Shown: positions 1 through 7,558 of the stretch, piece by piece
How the letters are laid out: the number at the start of each line of letters is the position of its first letter
Position numbering within the stretch: position 1 is the stretch's first letter
Source of the DNA: Euryarchaeota archaeon ADurb.BinA087
Lineage (GTDB): Archaea > Halobacteriota > Methanomicrobia > Methanomicrobiales > Methanospirillaceae
NCBI GenBank assembly: GCA_002068435.1
Contig: MVZQ01000003.1
Coordinates: 1 to 41,290, forward strand
Reading direction: 5' to 3'
DNA: 41,290 nt
Position numbers and translations under genes: made by a program
The notes under the pieces: generated by a model
Databases searched by the model: none
Told to the model about the DNA's origin: nothing
Seen by the model: only the letters and a program-made list of their open reading frames with translations

Positions 1-318
1 AGGAAGGAATATTGCCCGATCACGGACCGGGACTGCCTCAAATGCTCTCTTGTTCATTGAGTTATGAAGCTCGATAAAAAAAGAATTCACCTGCTGGTCT
101 TCCAGTCCGAATAACCGGAAGAGCGCTTTCATCAGCCCTTCAACAAGGACCACTCCGGACTTGATAAGCGAGGGAAAATATATTTTTCCTCTCCTGATCG
201 AGATCAGGGCTAGGGTGACCATCAGTATTGCAAAAACGATGCTCCCAAGAATGAACAAGAGAGTAATCTCGCCGATCAGGAATATGAATTGATTGAGGAT
301 CGAGTTCTCAATGGCCAT
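1..318 (-). CDS. DUF116 family membrane protein, N-terminal part (cut by window edge)
   Basis: Open frame of 106 codons from ATG at 318 running off the left edge without a stop. The visible protein starts MAIENSILNQFIFLIGE, has one strong hydrophobic segment at about residues 8-42, then a basic stretch (SIRRGKIYF) and, at the cut, RDRAIFLP. That arrangement, a membrane anchor followed by a 'LLPQCLR'-like entry into a Cys-rich domain, matches my recollection of DUF116 proteins of methanogens; the Cys-rich part lies outside the window. The gene begins 24 bases after the mtnA stop on the same strand, so it is probably the last or a late gene of that run. No strong ribosome site is visible before the ATG. 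Function unknown. The call rests on the N-terminal third only. Confidence 0.6.
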   Translation of the reverse strand, partial: MAIENSILNQFIFLIGEITLLFILGSIVFAILMVTLALISIRRGKIYFPSLIKSGVVLVEGLMKALFRLFGLEDQQVNSFFIELHNSMNKRAFEAVPVRDRAIFLP

Positions 319-342
319 CTGGATTCAAGGTATCCCGGGATT

Positions 343-1389
343 TTATATAATCCTGTGTATCTTTCCAGTCTGCATCCAATCTGACGCCGGCCTGATAATC
401 CCTTTTTCAGTGACAAGAGCAGATACGAGAGAGAGCGGTGTCGCATCGAAAGCAGGATTTATGACAGAAACGCCATCCGGAACTGTTATCTTGCCCGAAA
501 AGCGAGCCACTTCATCGCGTTCACGCTCTTCGATTTCAATCTCGCTCCCGGCATGAATGCTGTCAAAGGTTGATGAAGGGACTGCAACATAAAACGGGAG
601 GTCATGGGACTTTGCACAGAGAGCATGCATGTACGTTCCAACCTTGTTGAAGACGGTATCACGGGTTATCCGATCGGCTCCGACAATGATACAGTCAATC
701 TTGTCTTTCCTCATCAGATGGGCTGCTGCAGAGTCTGGGATAACGGTGACAGGTATCCCGTCCCTCTTCAACTCCCACGCGGTGAGACGGGCTCCCTGGA
801 GGAGAGGCCGGGTCTCACAGGCGATAACACTGATATCCTTTCCTGAAGCCACTGCCGACCGAACAATACCCAGCGCGGTTCCCCATTCCCGGCATGCCAA
901 AGCACCAGCATTGCAATGTGTCAGTATAGTCCCTGAATCAGGGAGGAGGGCTGCCCCATAATCCCCAAGAGCGTGGCATGCTGCCGAGTCCTCTTCAGCA
1001 ACGTTTTGTGCCTCTTCTAATGCAATCTCGCGATACTCCTCGATCGAGGCCGCCTGCTCTTCTGCTTTTGCAAGAACCCTGTGTACACCCCACGACAGGT
1101 TCACCGCAGTAGGACGAGCATTCCCGATAGCATAGCCCACCTCTTTTACCCGGCGAGAATATCCGGAAAAGCTGGTCAGCTTGATTGAAAAGGCCGCAAG
1201 TGCGACACCATACGCCCCCGCAATCCCCAGGGCTGGTGCTCCTCTCACCTCGAGCCTCCGGATCGCGGTAATAAGACGATTAACCGTCCGGCATCGTATC
1301 ATCCGGCAGGAGGTGGGCAGGCTGGTCTGGTCAATAAGGAGGATTGAATTTGTCTCTTCATCCCAAGAGATCGTCATGAATGATTTCAT
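343..1389 (-). CDS. mtnA: S-methyl-5-thioribose-1-phosphate isomerase (MtnA / eIF2B-related family)
   Basis: Converts 5-methylthioribose 1-phosphate to the ribulose 1-phosphate. In methanogens the enzyme is also known to isomerise 5-deoxyribose 1-phosphate, so it may serve both methylthioadenosine and 5'-deoxyadenosine salvage. At 348 residues it has family length. Visible signatures are LLIDQTSLP near residue 18, VRGAPALGIAGAYG at 48-61, the catalytic cysteine in THCNAGALAC (C159) and the catalytic aspartate in VGADRI (D239) followed by NKVGTY. The alternative ribose-1,5-bisphosphate isomerase call is less likely because the RGAPALG motif is MtnA-like. The start at 1389 lies 1 base after the HdrA-like stop; an internal ATG at 1377 (MTISWDEE) fits the usual N-terminus equally well. 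Cytoplasmic. Confidence 0.85.
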   Translation of the reverse strand: MKSFMTISWDEETNSILLIDQTSLPTSCRMIRCRTVNRLITAIRRLEVRGAPALGIAGAYGVALAAFSIKLTSFSGYSRRVKEVGYAIGNARPTAVNLSWGVHRVLAKAEEQAASIEEYREIALEEAQNVAEEDSAACHALGDYGAALLPDSGTILTHCNAGALACREWGTALGIVRSAVASGKDISVIACETRPLLQGARLTAWELKRDGIPVTVIPDSAAAHLMRKDKIDCIIVGADRITRDTVFNKVGTYMHALCAKSHDLPFYVAVPSSTFDSIHAGSEIEIEERERDEVARFSGKITVPDGVSVINPAFDATPLSLVSALVTEKGIIRPASDWMQTGKIHRII

Positions 1390-1390
1390 T

Positions 1391-2665
1391 TCAGCAGTCT
1401 TTCACACAATCGAGAAATGCACGCATCGCGGCCGCCTGGCCCTGGGTTACACTGTCAGGGATATCCTTTGGGGAGACAGATGCCCCGGCAATGTAAATTC
1501 CGGGTTTGATGGTGGCGATACAATCAACCTTCTCATCCACGGAGGTGAAAAATCCAGTTTTATCAATTGGGATTCCGCAACGGGCAGCAATGGTTACAGA
1601 ATCACTTGAAGGACTGATCCCGACTGAAAGGACGACCAGTTCAGGGTGGAGTTCCTCCATGTTCCCGGTTTCAGTATTCTCCACCCTTATGATCATCTCA
1701 CCCCCCCTTCCAATGATCTCTCCAGGCATGCCCCTGAGAAACCGCACTCCCAGCCGTTGTGCTCTCTCAAAATATTCTTCGTATCCTTTGCCATATGCCC
1801 GGATGTCCATGTAGAGGACTGTCACTTCAGTATCAGGGTATTTTTCACGGATGAGCATGGCATTCTTCATGGCATACATGCAGCAAACGCCTGAACAATA
1901 AGGGCGTCCTGCCTTGATGTCCCGTGATCCGACACACTGGATAAAAACGACATGCCGTGGGGTTTTCCCATCAGACAAGCGCCGTACAGAACCACCCGTA
2001 GGCCCGCTGGCATTCATCATCCGCTCAAATTCAAGGCTTGTGATAACGTCAGGGTAGCGAAGATAACCAAACTGTTCTTTTTCAGCGGCATTAAAAACAT
2101 CATATCCTGATGCGATGATGATGCTCGCAGCTTCAATAACCGATTCTGATCCATGGTCCTCTTTACGGATTGCCTCTCTTCCACAGATGTCATAACAGAG
2201 GCCACACTCGATGCAATGTTCAGCGTCCTTGATGACGATATCGGGGACCGCCTGGGGGTGGGGTTTGTAGATAGCTTTTCGTATCCCTATTCCTGCATCA
2301 AACCGGTTGTACACTTCCACGGGACAGATGCCGATACAGTCCCCGCAGCCGTTGCACAATTCTTCATCAATATACCGTGGATTTTTTCGTACAGTGACAA
2401 GAAACCGTCCCTTCTCCCCATCAATCCTTGTGACTTCGCTGCAGGTATGAATCACAATTCCAGGGTGGCGGGAAACATCGAGCATCTTTGGGGAGAGAAT
2501 ACACATGGAGCAGTCATTTGTCGGAAAGGTCTTGTCAAGCTGGGCCATATGACCGCCCAGTGAAGGTTCACGCTCGATGATATGCACTCGGACCCCATGG
2601 TTGGCGAGATCGAGAGCAGCCTGAATCCCGGTTACCCCTCCCCCGATAATGACCACATCACCCAT
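1391..2665 (-). CDS. HdrA-like FAD/iron-sulfur protein, minimal form
   Basis: 424-residue flavoprotein related to the HdrA subunit of heterodisulfide reductase. It has a Rossmann FAD motif at the very N-terminus (VVIIGGGVTGIQAALDLA, from residue 4), the conserved PTNDCSMCILSPKM segment (C52, C55), two ferredoxin-type clusters (C104/C107/C110/C114 and C151/C154/C157/C161), and the QCVGSRD...YCSGVCC block (C244, C257, C261, C262). Full-length HdrA of methanogens is about 650 residues; here the extra N-terminal domain and the C-terminal ferredoxin domain are absent. It is therefore unlikely to be the housekeeping HdrA, and no hdrB/hdrC or mvh gene is adjacent. The start shares one base with the carbonic-anhydrase stop (TGATG), indicating translational coupling. 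Likely an electron-transfer protein with an unknown partner. Confidence 0.75.
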   Translation of the reverse strand: MGDVVIIGGGVTGIQAALDLANHGVRVHIIEREPSLGGHMAQLDKTFPTNDCSMCILSPKMLDVSRHPGIVIHTCSEVTRIDGEKGRFLVTVRKNPRYIDEELCNGCGDCIGICPVEVYNRFDAGIGIRKAIYKPHPQAVPDIVIKDAEHCIECGLCYDICGREAIRKEDHGSESVIEAASIIIASGYDVFNAAEKEQFGYLRYPDVITSLEFERMMNASGPTGGSVRRLSDGKTPRHVVFIQCVGSRDIKAGRPYCSGVCCMYAMKNAMLIREKYPDTEVTVLYMDIRAYGKGYEEYFERAQRLGVRFLRGMPGEIIGRGGEMIIRVENTETGNMEELHPELVVLSVGISPSSDSVTIAARCGIPIDKTGFFTSVDEKVDCIATIKPGIYIAGASVSPKDIPDSVTQGQAAAMRAFLDCVKDC

Positions 2666-3150
2666 CAGAGGTATCTCCCTGCAAGATCCCAGTAATTACG
2701 GGCATTCCTGACGATATGTTCTCTCTGCTCATCTGACACCTTCTTGATAACCTTGCCGGGGACACCGACCACAACAGAGCCCGGCGGGATTTTTGTCCCC
2801 TCGGTAATCACGGTCCCGGCACCAAGCAGTGAATCCTGTCCAATCTCAGCACCGTTCAAAACGATTGCTCCCATTCCCACCAGAACCCGGTCAGCTATCC
2901 TGCATCCATGGAGGATTGCCCCGTGTCCGACCGAGACATCGTTTCCAATCACTACCGGATACCCGACACTGGTATGAAGAACGGCGTTATCCTGGATATT
3001 GGACCTATTGCCGATTACGATAGTATCCTTGTCAGCCCTGATCACGGCACCATGCCAGATTCCTGTCTCGTCACCAAGGGAAACATCCCCGAGAACGGTG
3101 GCATTTGGTGCGATAAAGATCCTGCCCCCTCGCACGCTCTCCATAGCCAT
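2665..3150 (-). CDS. Gamma-class carbonic anhydrase-like hexapeptide-repeat protein
   Basis: 161 residues forming a left-handed beta-helix (repeated I/V-G-x-x hexapeptides from about residue 12 to 125). The three zinc-ligand histidines of the Cam/CamH/YrdA group are visible at H59 (NAVLH), H76 (SVGHG) and H81 (ILHG), together with R38/D40 (RAD) and Q53 (NIQD). It lacks the acidic loop that carries the proton-shuttle residues of Cam, so carbonic anhydrase activity is plausible but unproven. It is the first gene of the minus-strand run and overlaps the HdrA-like gene by one base. A second ATG lies six bases inside (3144). Only 30 bases separate it from the divergent coaD, and no ribosome site is visible, so a leaderless or very short leader transcript is likely. 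Confidence 0.8.
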   Translation of the reverse strand: MAMESVRGGRIFIAPNATVLGDVSLGDETGIWHGAVIRADKDTIVIGNRSNIQDNAVLHTSVGYPVVIGNDVSVGHGAILHGCRIADRVLVGMGAIVLNGAEIGQDSLLGAGTVITEGTKIPPGSVVVGVPGKVIKKVSDEQREHIVRNARNYWDLAGRYL

Positions 3151-3180
3151 AATAACACAAGAAGTTTATAATCTATCACA

Positions 3181-3645
3181 ATGAAGGTTATGGTCGGGGG
3201 AACATTCGATCCACTTCATGACGGTCATAAACGGCTGATTAGCCGGTCGTTTGAGCTTGCCGGAAAAGAGGGTAAGGTGACTATCGGACTCACCACCGAT
3301 CAGTTCGCGAGCAGGAAATCACACCCGGTAAAAGAATATGTTGTTCGTAAAACCGCACTTGAACAATACATCGAATCATCCGGATTTTCTACCCAGTACG
3401 CGATTGAGCCCTTGAATGACCGGTATGGATCCGCTGTCTCAGAGGACTTTGATGCCCTTGTTGTGAGCGAAGAGACCCTGCCGATTGCCCATGAGATCAA
3501 TACATTCCGCCACACCATCGGGAAACGGAAGGTGGATATTCACCAGATCACCTGTGTTCTTGCCGAGGACAACCGCTGGATATCAAGCACCCGTATTTAC
3601 CGGGGGGAGATTGATGAACATGGAAATCTCCTTTCCCGCAATTAA
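3181..3645 (+). CDS. coaD: Phosphopantetheine adenylyltransferase, archaeal type
   Basis: Transfers AMP from ATP to 4'-phosphopantetheine to give dephospho-CoA. The 154-residue protein belongs to the nucleotidyltransferase superfamily: GGTFDPLHDGHKRL at residues 6-19 holds the HxGH motif (H13-H16), and WISSTRIYRGEID near the C-terminus is the ISSTR nucleotide-binding motif. The sequence is of the archaeal/eukaryotic PPAT type rather than bacterial CoaD, so the symbol is by function. It lies alone on the plus strand, divergent from the carbonic-anhydrase run. There is no Shine-Dalgarno sequence in the 30-base gap; leaderless translation is possible. A T5 run near 3768-3772 is the only terminator-like element downstream. 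Confidence 0.85.
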   Translation: MKVMVGGTFDPLHDGHKRLISRSFELAGKEGKVTIGLTTDQFASRKSHPVKEYVVRKTALEQYIESSGFSTQYAIEPLNDRYGSAVSEDFDALVVSEETLPIAHEINTFRHTIGKRKVDIHQITCVLAEDNRWISSTRIYRGEIDEHGNLLSRN

Positions 3646-3780
3646 GCCAGCGGGAATAAAGTCCGATCCCGCAGGATATCCTTGAGGTTGAAGGATTGAA
3701 CCACTCCAATCTGATCAATATTTATACCTGCTGTTAAGGAACAGATATCTGATACTCCAAGCATCTCCTTTTTAGGAATA

Positions 3781-3817
3781 AATGGTGACCGGATTATAAA
3801 ATGGTGACCGGATTATA
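3781..3817. repeat. Tandem direct repeat, 18-base unit at 19-base period
   Basis: The unit AATGGTGACCGGATTATA occurs at 3781-3798 and again at 3800-3817. The second copy supplies the stop codon (3813-3815) and last bases of the TPR gene on the minus strand, so the duplication probably arose at the end of that gene; deleting one copy would not change the protein. It lies in the 167-base convergent gap between coaD and the TPR gene. Confidence 0.85.
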
Positions 3818-4463
3818 TTCTGGCCTTAGTTGTCAATGCCCAGAGTCCTGCTCCGAACAGACATGCCACCGGAAGAAAGAAGACGGGTAGTGATGCCGAG
3901 GTGGGGGGCGGGGTATTGAGAGCTGCCTCTGCAATCAGTTTGTTCTCTTTTGCCTCTGAAGATGATGGGTCAATTTCTGCAGCTTTCTTTGTTGCATCAA
4001 CCGCTTCTTCATACCTGCCAAGGGCAATCAGTGCGGTTCCTTTATTTATCCATGCCTCGGTAAGGGCAGGATCGAGTGAGATGGCTCGGTCAGATGCATC
4101 GAGGCTCTCCTCGTATCTCCCGAGATGTATCAGGGCATATGCTCTGTTGTTCCATGCCCCCGACTGGTTGGGGTTCAGCCCGATCGCTTGATCCGAAGCA
4201 GCAAGGGATTCATTATACCTGCCCAGTGAATTGAGAATCCCGGCCCGGGTGATGTGTGCAAGACTGAATTCAGGATTATCTGCGAGGGCTCGATCAGTCT
4301 CGTTCAATGCCAGCAGGTACTCTCCTTCGTATGCATAGCCGACCGCCCTGTTGTAATGATCGATTGCCGCAAAGGTATCGGCTGATGTCGTTCCACATGC
4401 GTGAATCACCAATAAAAAAAGGCAGATACTGCTGAATATTCGTTCCATTGTACTCGCACTCAT
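3813..4463 (-). CDS. Secreted, C-terminally anchored TPR protein
   Basis: 216 residues. A signal-peptide-like stretch at about 7-28 (IFSSICLFLLVIHACG) is followed by four to five tetratricopeptide repeats (residues 35-180; typical A-W-N-N-R-A-Y-A-L-I-H-L-G-R-Y-E-E-S-L units), a short Pro/Thr linker and a hydrophobic segment at 191-210 ending in TKARI. The expected topology is an extracytoplasmic TPR domain tethered by a C-terminal membrane helix. TPRs mediate protein binding; no enzymatic motif is present. The start overlaps the pyrI stop by four bases (ATGA), so it is translated with pyrB-pyrI, although a role in pyrimidine synthesis is not suggested by its sequence. An in-frame ATG at 4448 would still keep the signal peptide. 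Such proteins are abundant in Methanomicrobiales. Confidence 0.8.
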   Translation of the reverse strand: MSASTMERIFSSICLFLLVIHACGTTSADTFAAIDHYNRAVGYAYEGEYLLALNETDRALADNPEFSLAHITRAGILNSLGRYNESLAASDQAIGLNPNQSGAWNNRAYALIHLGRYEESLDASDRAISLDPALTEAWINKGTALIALGRYEEAVDATKKAAEIDPSSSEAKENKLIAEAALNTPPPTSASLPVFFLPVACLFGAGLWALTTKARI

Positions 4464-4927
4464 AAAATGTAGTTCTTGATGTCGTTTGTGATCATCCAGT
4501 CACAGTAGAGGCAATGGAGCCCTTTGTGAGATACCTCAAACTGGGAAGGGACTGGCTCGTTGGTATTGGAGATACACCCGGGATTCGGGCAGCGGACAAC
4601 CCCGATCAGATAATGGGGTATTTCTACTCCTTTCTTCTCGTACACCTCAAAATTCCGGATGATGCTTATCGTGGCATGCGGGGCTATCAGTGCGATTCGG
4701 TCAACTTCTTCCTTGCGAAGTTCCCGGTTCTCAATCTTCACGATATCCTTCCTGCCCATTTTACTGCTCTTTACATTGGTTGCAACAGATATTGACTCGG
4801 TGGTGAATCCGGTTATCCCGATGATCTTGAGGACATTGAGTGCTTCCCCTCCCGTGATATGATCAATCACAGTCCCATCCCGGATGGGGCTGATGAGGAG
4901 ACCATCCCGGGCATCTCTCCGTGTCAG
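4460..4927 (-). CDS. pyrI: Aspartate carbamoyltransferase regulatory chain, probable CTG start
   Basis: Regulatory subunit of aspartate transcarbamoylase; binds CTP/ATP and links catalytic trimers. Zinc-site cysteines are in CPNPGC and CLYC near the C-terminus. The first ATG/GTG/TTG in frame is GTG at 4870, inside the conserved block SPIRDGTVIDHI, so starting there would remove the first beta strand. Reading upstream, the frame continues TRRDARDGLLISPIRDGT and has no ATG, GTG or TTG before an in-frame TGA. The only plausible near-cognate start is CTG at 4927-4925, preceded by AGAAGGTGAT, which matches the anti-Shine-Dalgarno complement AGGAGGTGAT in nine of ten bases. That CTG overlaps the pyrB stop as CTGA, the same geometry as the ATGA overlaps elsewhere here. 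The product would be 155 residues, family length. The frame is seen directly; the start codon is inferred. Confidence 0.85.
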   Translation of the reverse strand: MTRRDARDGLLISPIRDGTVIDHITGGEALNVLKIIGITGFTTESISVATNVKSSKMGRKDIVKIENRELRKEEVDRIALIAPHATISIIRNFEVYEKKGVEIPHYLIGVVRCPNPGCISNTNEPVPSQFEVSHKGLHCLYCDWMITNDIKNYIL

Positions 4928-5820
4928 GATATCACCTTCTGTAACATTGCCATCCTGACCGGTATTCCGTTTCTCGATTGTTCAAAGTACCGGGCATGAG
5001 GGAGAAGGTCAACCCGGGGATCGATCTCATCGAGACGCGGCAGAGGGTGTAATACAATTAGTCGTTCTTTCACCCCGGAAAGCAGCTCAGGGGTTATACG
5101 GTAGCTTGAAGCGACCCTGAAATAGGAAGCAGAGTCTGGAAATCGTTCGCGCTGGATCCTCGTGACATAGAGGACATCGAGGTCACGGATGATAGTGCTG
5201 ACATCATCATGTTCGAAGATCTCGGTTCCTCCTTCAGTCAGTTCTTCTGTTATCGCACAGGGCAGCTCAAGTCCTTTTGGAGAGAGGGTATACAGTGTTG
5301 CATGATACAATGAAAGTGCGTATGCCAGGGAGTGGGCGGTCCTGCCATACCGGAGGTCGCCGAGAAGTCCGACCTTTATTCCTTCAAGCGGCATGGATTG
5401 CCTGATGGTGTAGAGGTCAAGAAGCGTCTGAGAAGGATGCTGCCCTGCGCCATCCCCGGCATTGATGATAGGAACTGATGAGAATTCACTGGCAAGACGG
5501 GCAGCGCCTTCCTTCGGATGCCGGAGCACGATAGCGTCTGCATAACCACTCACCACCCGGATGGTATCGGCAAGTGTCTCACCTTTAGCAACAGAGCTTG
5601 CCTCAACACTATCCACCCCGATCGAAGTTCCTCCCAGCCGTGCCATTGCAGCATCAAATGACATCCTTGTGCGGGTACTGGGTTCAAAGAAGAGCAGGGC
5701 AAGGATCTTGCCCTTGAGCGAATTTTCATCATAACAGTTCGCCTGGATGAGCGCAGCCTTATCAAGAAGACAATCGATATCCGTCCGCTCGAGATCTCGT
5801 ATTGAGATGATATGGTTCAT
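4924..5820 (-). CDS. pyrB: Aspartate carbamoyltransferase catalytic chain
   Basis: Catalyses carbamoyl phosphate plus aspartate to N-carbamoyl-aspartate, the first committed step of pyrimidine synthesis. The 298-residue protein has the carbamoyl-phosphate motif FEPSTRTRMSF (S48-T49-R50-T51-R52), the mobile-loop SVAKGETLADT (S76, K79), HPSQTLLDLYTI (H128-Q131) and LHPLPRLDEIDPRVD near residue 255. Length and motifs are complete. The ATG at 5820 is preceded by GGGG eight bases upstream. It is the first gene of pyrB-pyrI-TPR; pyrI follows with a four-base overlap, so the catalytic and regulatory chains are made together and the enzyme should be allosteric. Confidence 0.95.
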   Translation of the reverse strand: MNHIISIRDLERTDIDCLLDKAALIQANCYDENSLKGKILALLFFEPSTRTRMSFDAAMARLGGTSIGVDSVEASSVAKGETLADTIRVVSGYADAIVLRHPKEGAARLASEFSSVPIINAGDGAGQHPSQTLLDLYTIRQSMPLEGIKVGLLGDLRYGRTAHSLAYALSLYHATLYTLSPKGLELPCAITEELTEGGTEIFEHDDVSTIIRDLDVLYVTRIQRERFPDSASYFRVASSYRITPELLSGVKERLIVLHPLPRLDEIDPRVDLLPHARYFEQSRNGIPVRMAMLQKVIS

Positions 5821-5946
5821 AATATTCCCCGGGTTATCACAAGATGTCCGGTTGGGATCTTCCCTCCCCCTCCTGACCAGATCCTGATAGTAGATGGTTT
5901 GTGCTGTACCTTTTTGAGGCTATTGGCACATCTGCATCACCTGGAT

Positions 5947-7533
5947 TCAGTCGGATGCTCTGCACACCGGAGTGACACACGAATTCCGGGTTAAAAAAAT
6001 GTTCCAGGAACTGTATTTCTTATTGAATCTGACATGTGCATCGGTGATCTCGAGAATGCTTGAATATGGCAGCGTGAGTAGTTCCTGATTCATCGGTGAA
6101 ACATGAAAATGCGGGAGGATGGCATAGACCGATTGGCGCGAAGTACCATCACAGAAGAGGAAGACATGGTTTCTCCTGTCTCCAAGGTCCCCAGACATCA
6201 AGGCTCCGATAACACGTACTTTTCTCCCGAGCATGCGCGAAAGAGAAGACAACCGGGTGAATGATGAAACGCTCTCTGGTGAAAAACAATGTCGTGTTCT
6301 GTCATCTTTTACAAGAACCGCATAGCTGAACTTTATATCGGTATTCAGGAACCGGAACGCATCATGGTCACCAGCCAGAGCCTGCATGAGGCGGGTCGGG
6401 GGGATTGAAGGTTTTTGGACAAAACTCCAGCACTGTTCTGCAGCACAACGGCGTTTCCCGATGGATGTACAGGGGCTGTGTACATGGAGATCAGGGCCGG
6501 TTGCCGCTTGTACCATCTTCCTGAGTTCGGTGGAGTTTCTCAGTTCGGCTGGCTCGATAATAATCATGCATCCCTTTGGTGCGAGGATCCTGGAAGCTTG
6601 TTTCAAATATTCCGACCGCTGTTCGGGAGTCTCCTGCACCAGCTCATTAGTCACGTTCTGAAGCACAATCAGATCAACAGAAGAGGGGAGCAGGAGTGTC
6701 TTGATATCTCGAAGATCCCCGTTTATCACCGGATATGCCGTGATCCCGGATTCATTGTCTGGGAACTGAGAAATAAAGTATCGGTAGCATTCCTGGAACT
6801 CTTCAGATCGTTCAAGAGCAAAGAGTTCAGCTGAAAATGCTGGAATGGCACGGGAGATGGCAGAAATCGCAAGTGAAACCACCCCCGGTCCTGAACCTAT
6901 ATCAAGCACCCTCGCACTATTCGGGATAAGCCCGTCTTTTATAAGCATCAGGAATGCATGCTGGAATTGTGTGAAATACACTGGCGCATGGTAAGCCAGG
7001 TATGCAAGGACCGCATACCCTTTCCGGTACCCAATCCTCCGTGAATCCTTCTCGCTCCAGTACTGACCTTTCTGTTGCATGATCCCGGTCCTGATTCTCT
7101 GTAGGACCAGGGGGTCATCCCAGGATTTTCCCGTTTTATACTCAATGTAGTGCTGCGTAAGCTCCTGCAGTTTTTCAGATTCAAGTCCCTGCCTGATTTG
7201 TCCACTCAAGGACAAGGCAAAGGAGGGAGAGAGGATGAGTGGCTTTCGGTGAGAAATTCCAAATATCCAATAATCACGACCGGTTCCACGCCATCCAAGA
7301 GAAAGACGGGAGAGCGTGGGGAGCAGTGCTACCAAAAGAGGACCAAGCTCTTCTCCCGGACAATAGCTGTCCCTGAATTCACGGAGGGAGAACTCGTGAT
7401 GGAACCTTGCATAGGATTCAAATTTTTCTAAAACACCCTCCCGGATCATGCAAAAAGATAGGATTGACCGGGGATTATCTTTTGGGAAGAGTACCGGCAT
7501 AAATAAGGAACCATTATGGGCTGACTTGCCCAC
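5947..7533 (-). CDS. Rsm22/METTL17-like SAM-dependent methyltransferase with a Cys cluster
   Basis: 528 residues from a GTG at 7533. A class I methyltransferase fold is clear: motif I VLDIGSGPGVVSLA at 209-222, an acidic post-I position (ALERSEEF, 239-246), motif IV-like VDLIVLQNVTNEL (286-298) and CMIIIEPAE (322-330). After it comes HSPCTSIGKRRCAAEQCWSF (C355, C363, C368), reminiscent of the PCPH...CP...C signature of Rsm22/METTL17, which in mitochondria binds an Fe-S cluster and acts on the small ribosomal subunit. The last 130 residues contain an OB-like beta-rich domain. Ribosome-assembly function here is an inference. The GTG has AGGAGGA almost abutting it and leaves only 25 bases to the divergent gene; ATG at 7449 (MIREGVLEKFESY) is an attractive alternative start. 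Confidence 0.6.
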   Translation of the reverse strand: MGKSAHNGSLFMPVLFPKDNPRSILSFCMIREGVLEKFESYARFHHEFSLREFRDSYCPGEELGPLLVALLPTLSRLSLGWRGTGRDYWIFGISHRKPLILSPSFALSLSGQIRQGLESEKLQELTQHYIEYKTGKSWDDPLVLQRIRTGIMQQKGQYWSEKDSRRIGYRKGYAVLAYLAYHAPVYFTQFQHAFLMLIKDGLIPNSARVLDIGSGPGVVSLAISAISRAIPAFSAELFALERSEEFQECYRYFISQFPDNESGITAYPVINGDLRDIKTLLLPSSVDLIVLQNVTNELVQETPEQRSEYLKQASRILAPKGCMIIIEPAELRNSTELRKMVQAATGPDLHVHSPCTSIGKRRCAAEQCWSFVQKPSIPPTRLMQALAGDHDAFRFLNTDIKFSYAVLVKDDRTRHCFSPESVSSFTRLSSLSRMLGRKVRVIGALMSGDLGDRRNHVFLFCDGTSRQSVYAILPHFHVSPMNQELLTLPYSSILEITDAHVRFNKKYSSWNIFLTRNSCVTPVCRASD

Positions 7534-7558
7534 TCCTCCTTCTGGATCTGGTGGATGA
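7480..7558 (+). promoter_or_regulatory. Probable promoter and ribosome site of the ADP-forming CoA synthetase
   Basis: An AT-rich box CATAAATAAGG around 7498-7508 lies about 55 bases before the ATG at 7559, which would place transcription start near 7527 and give a leader of about 30 bases. GGTGG at 7549-7553 is the likely ribosome site. Read on the other strand the same box is TTATTTATG and could serve the divergent methyltransferase if that gene begins at 7449. Pattern match only. Confidence 0.4.

Noticed and set aside
3151-3180. Bidirectional TATA box TTTATAAT between coaD and the carbonic-anhydrase gene
   Set aside because: It is too close to both start codons; transcription would begin inside the genes unless starts are wrong. 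Left unassigned.
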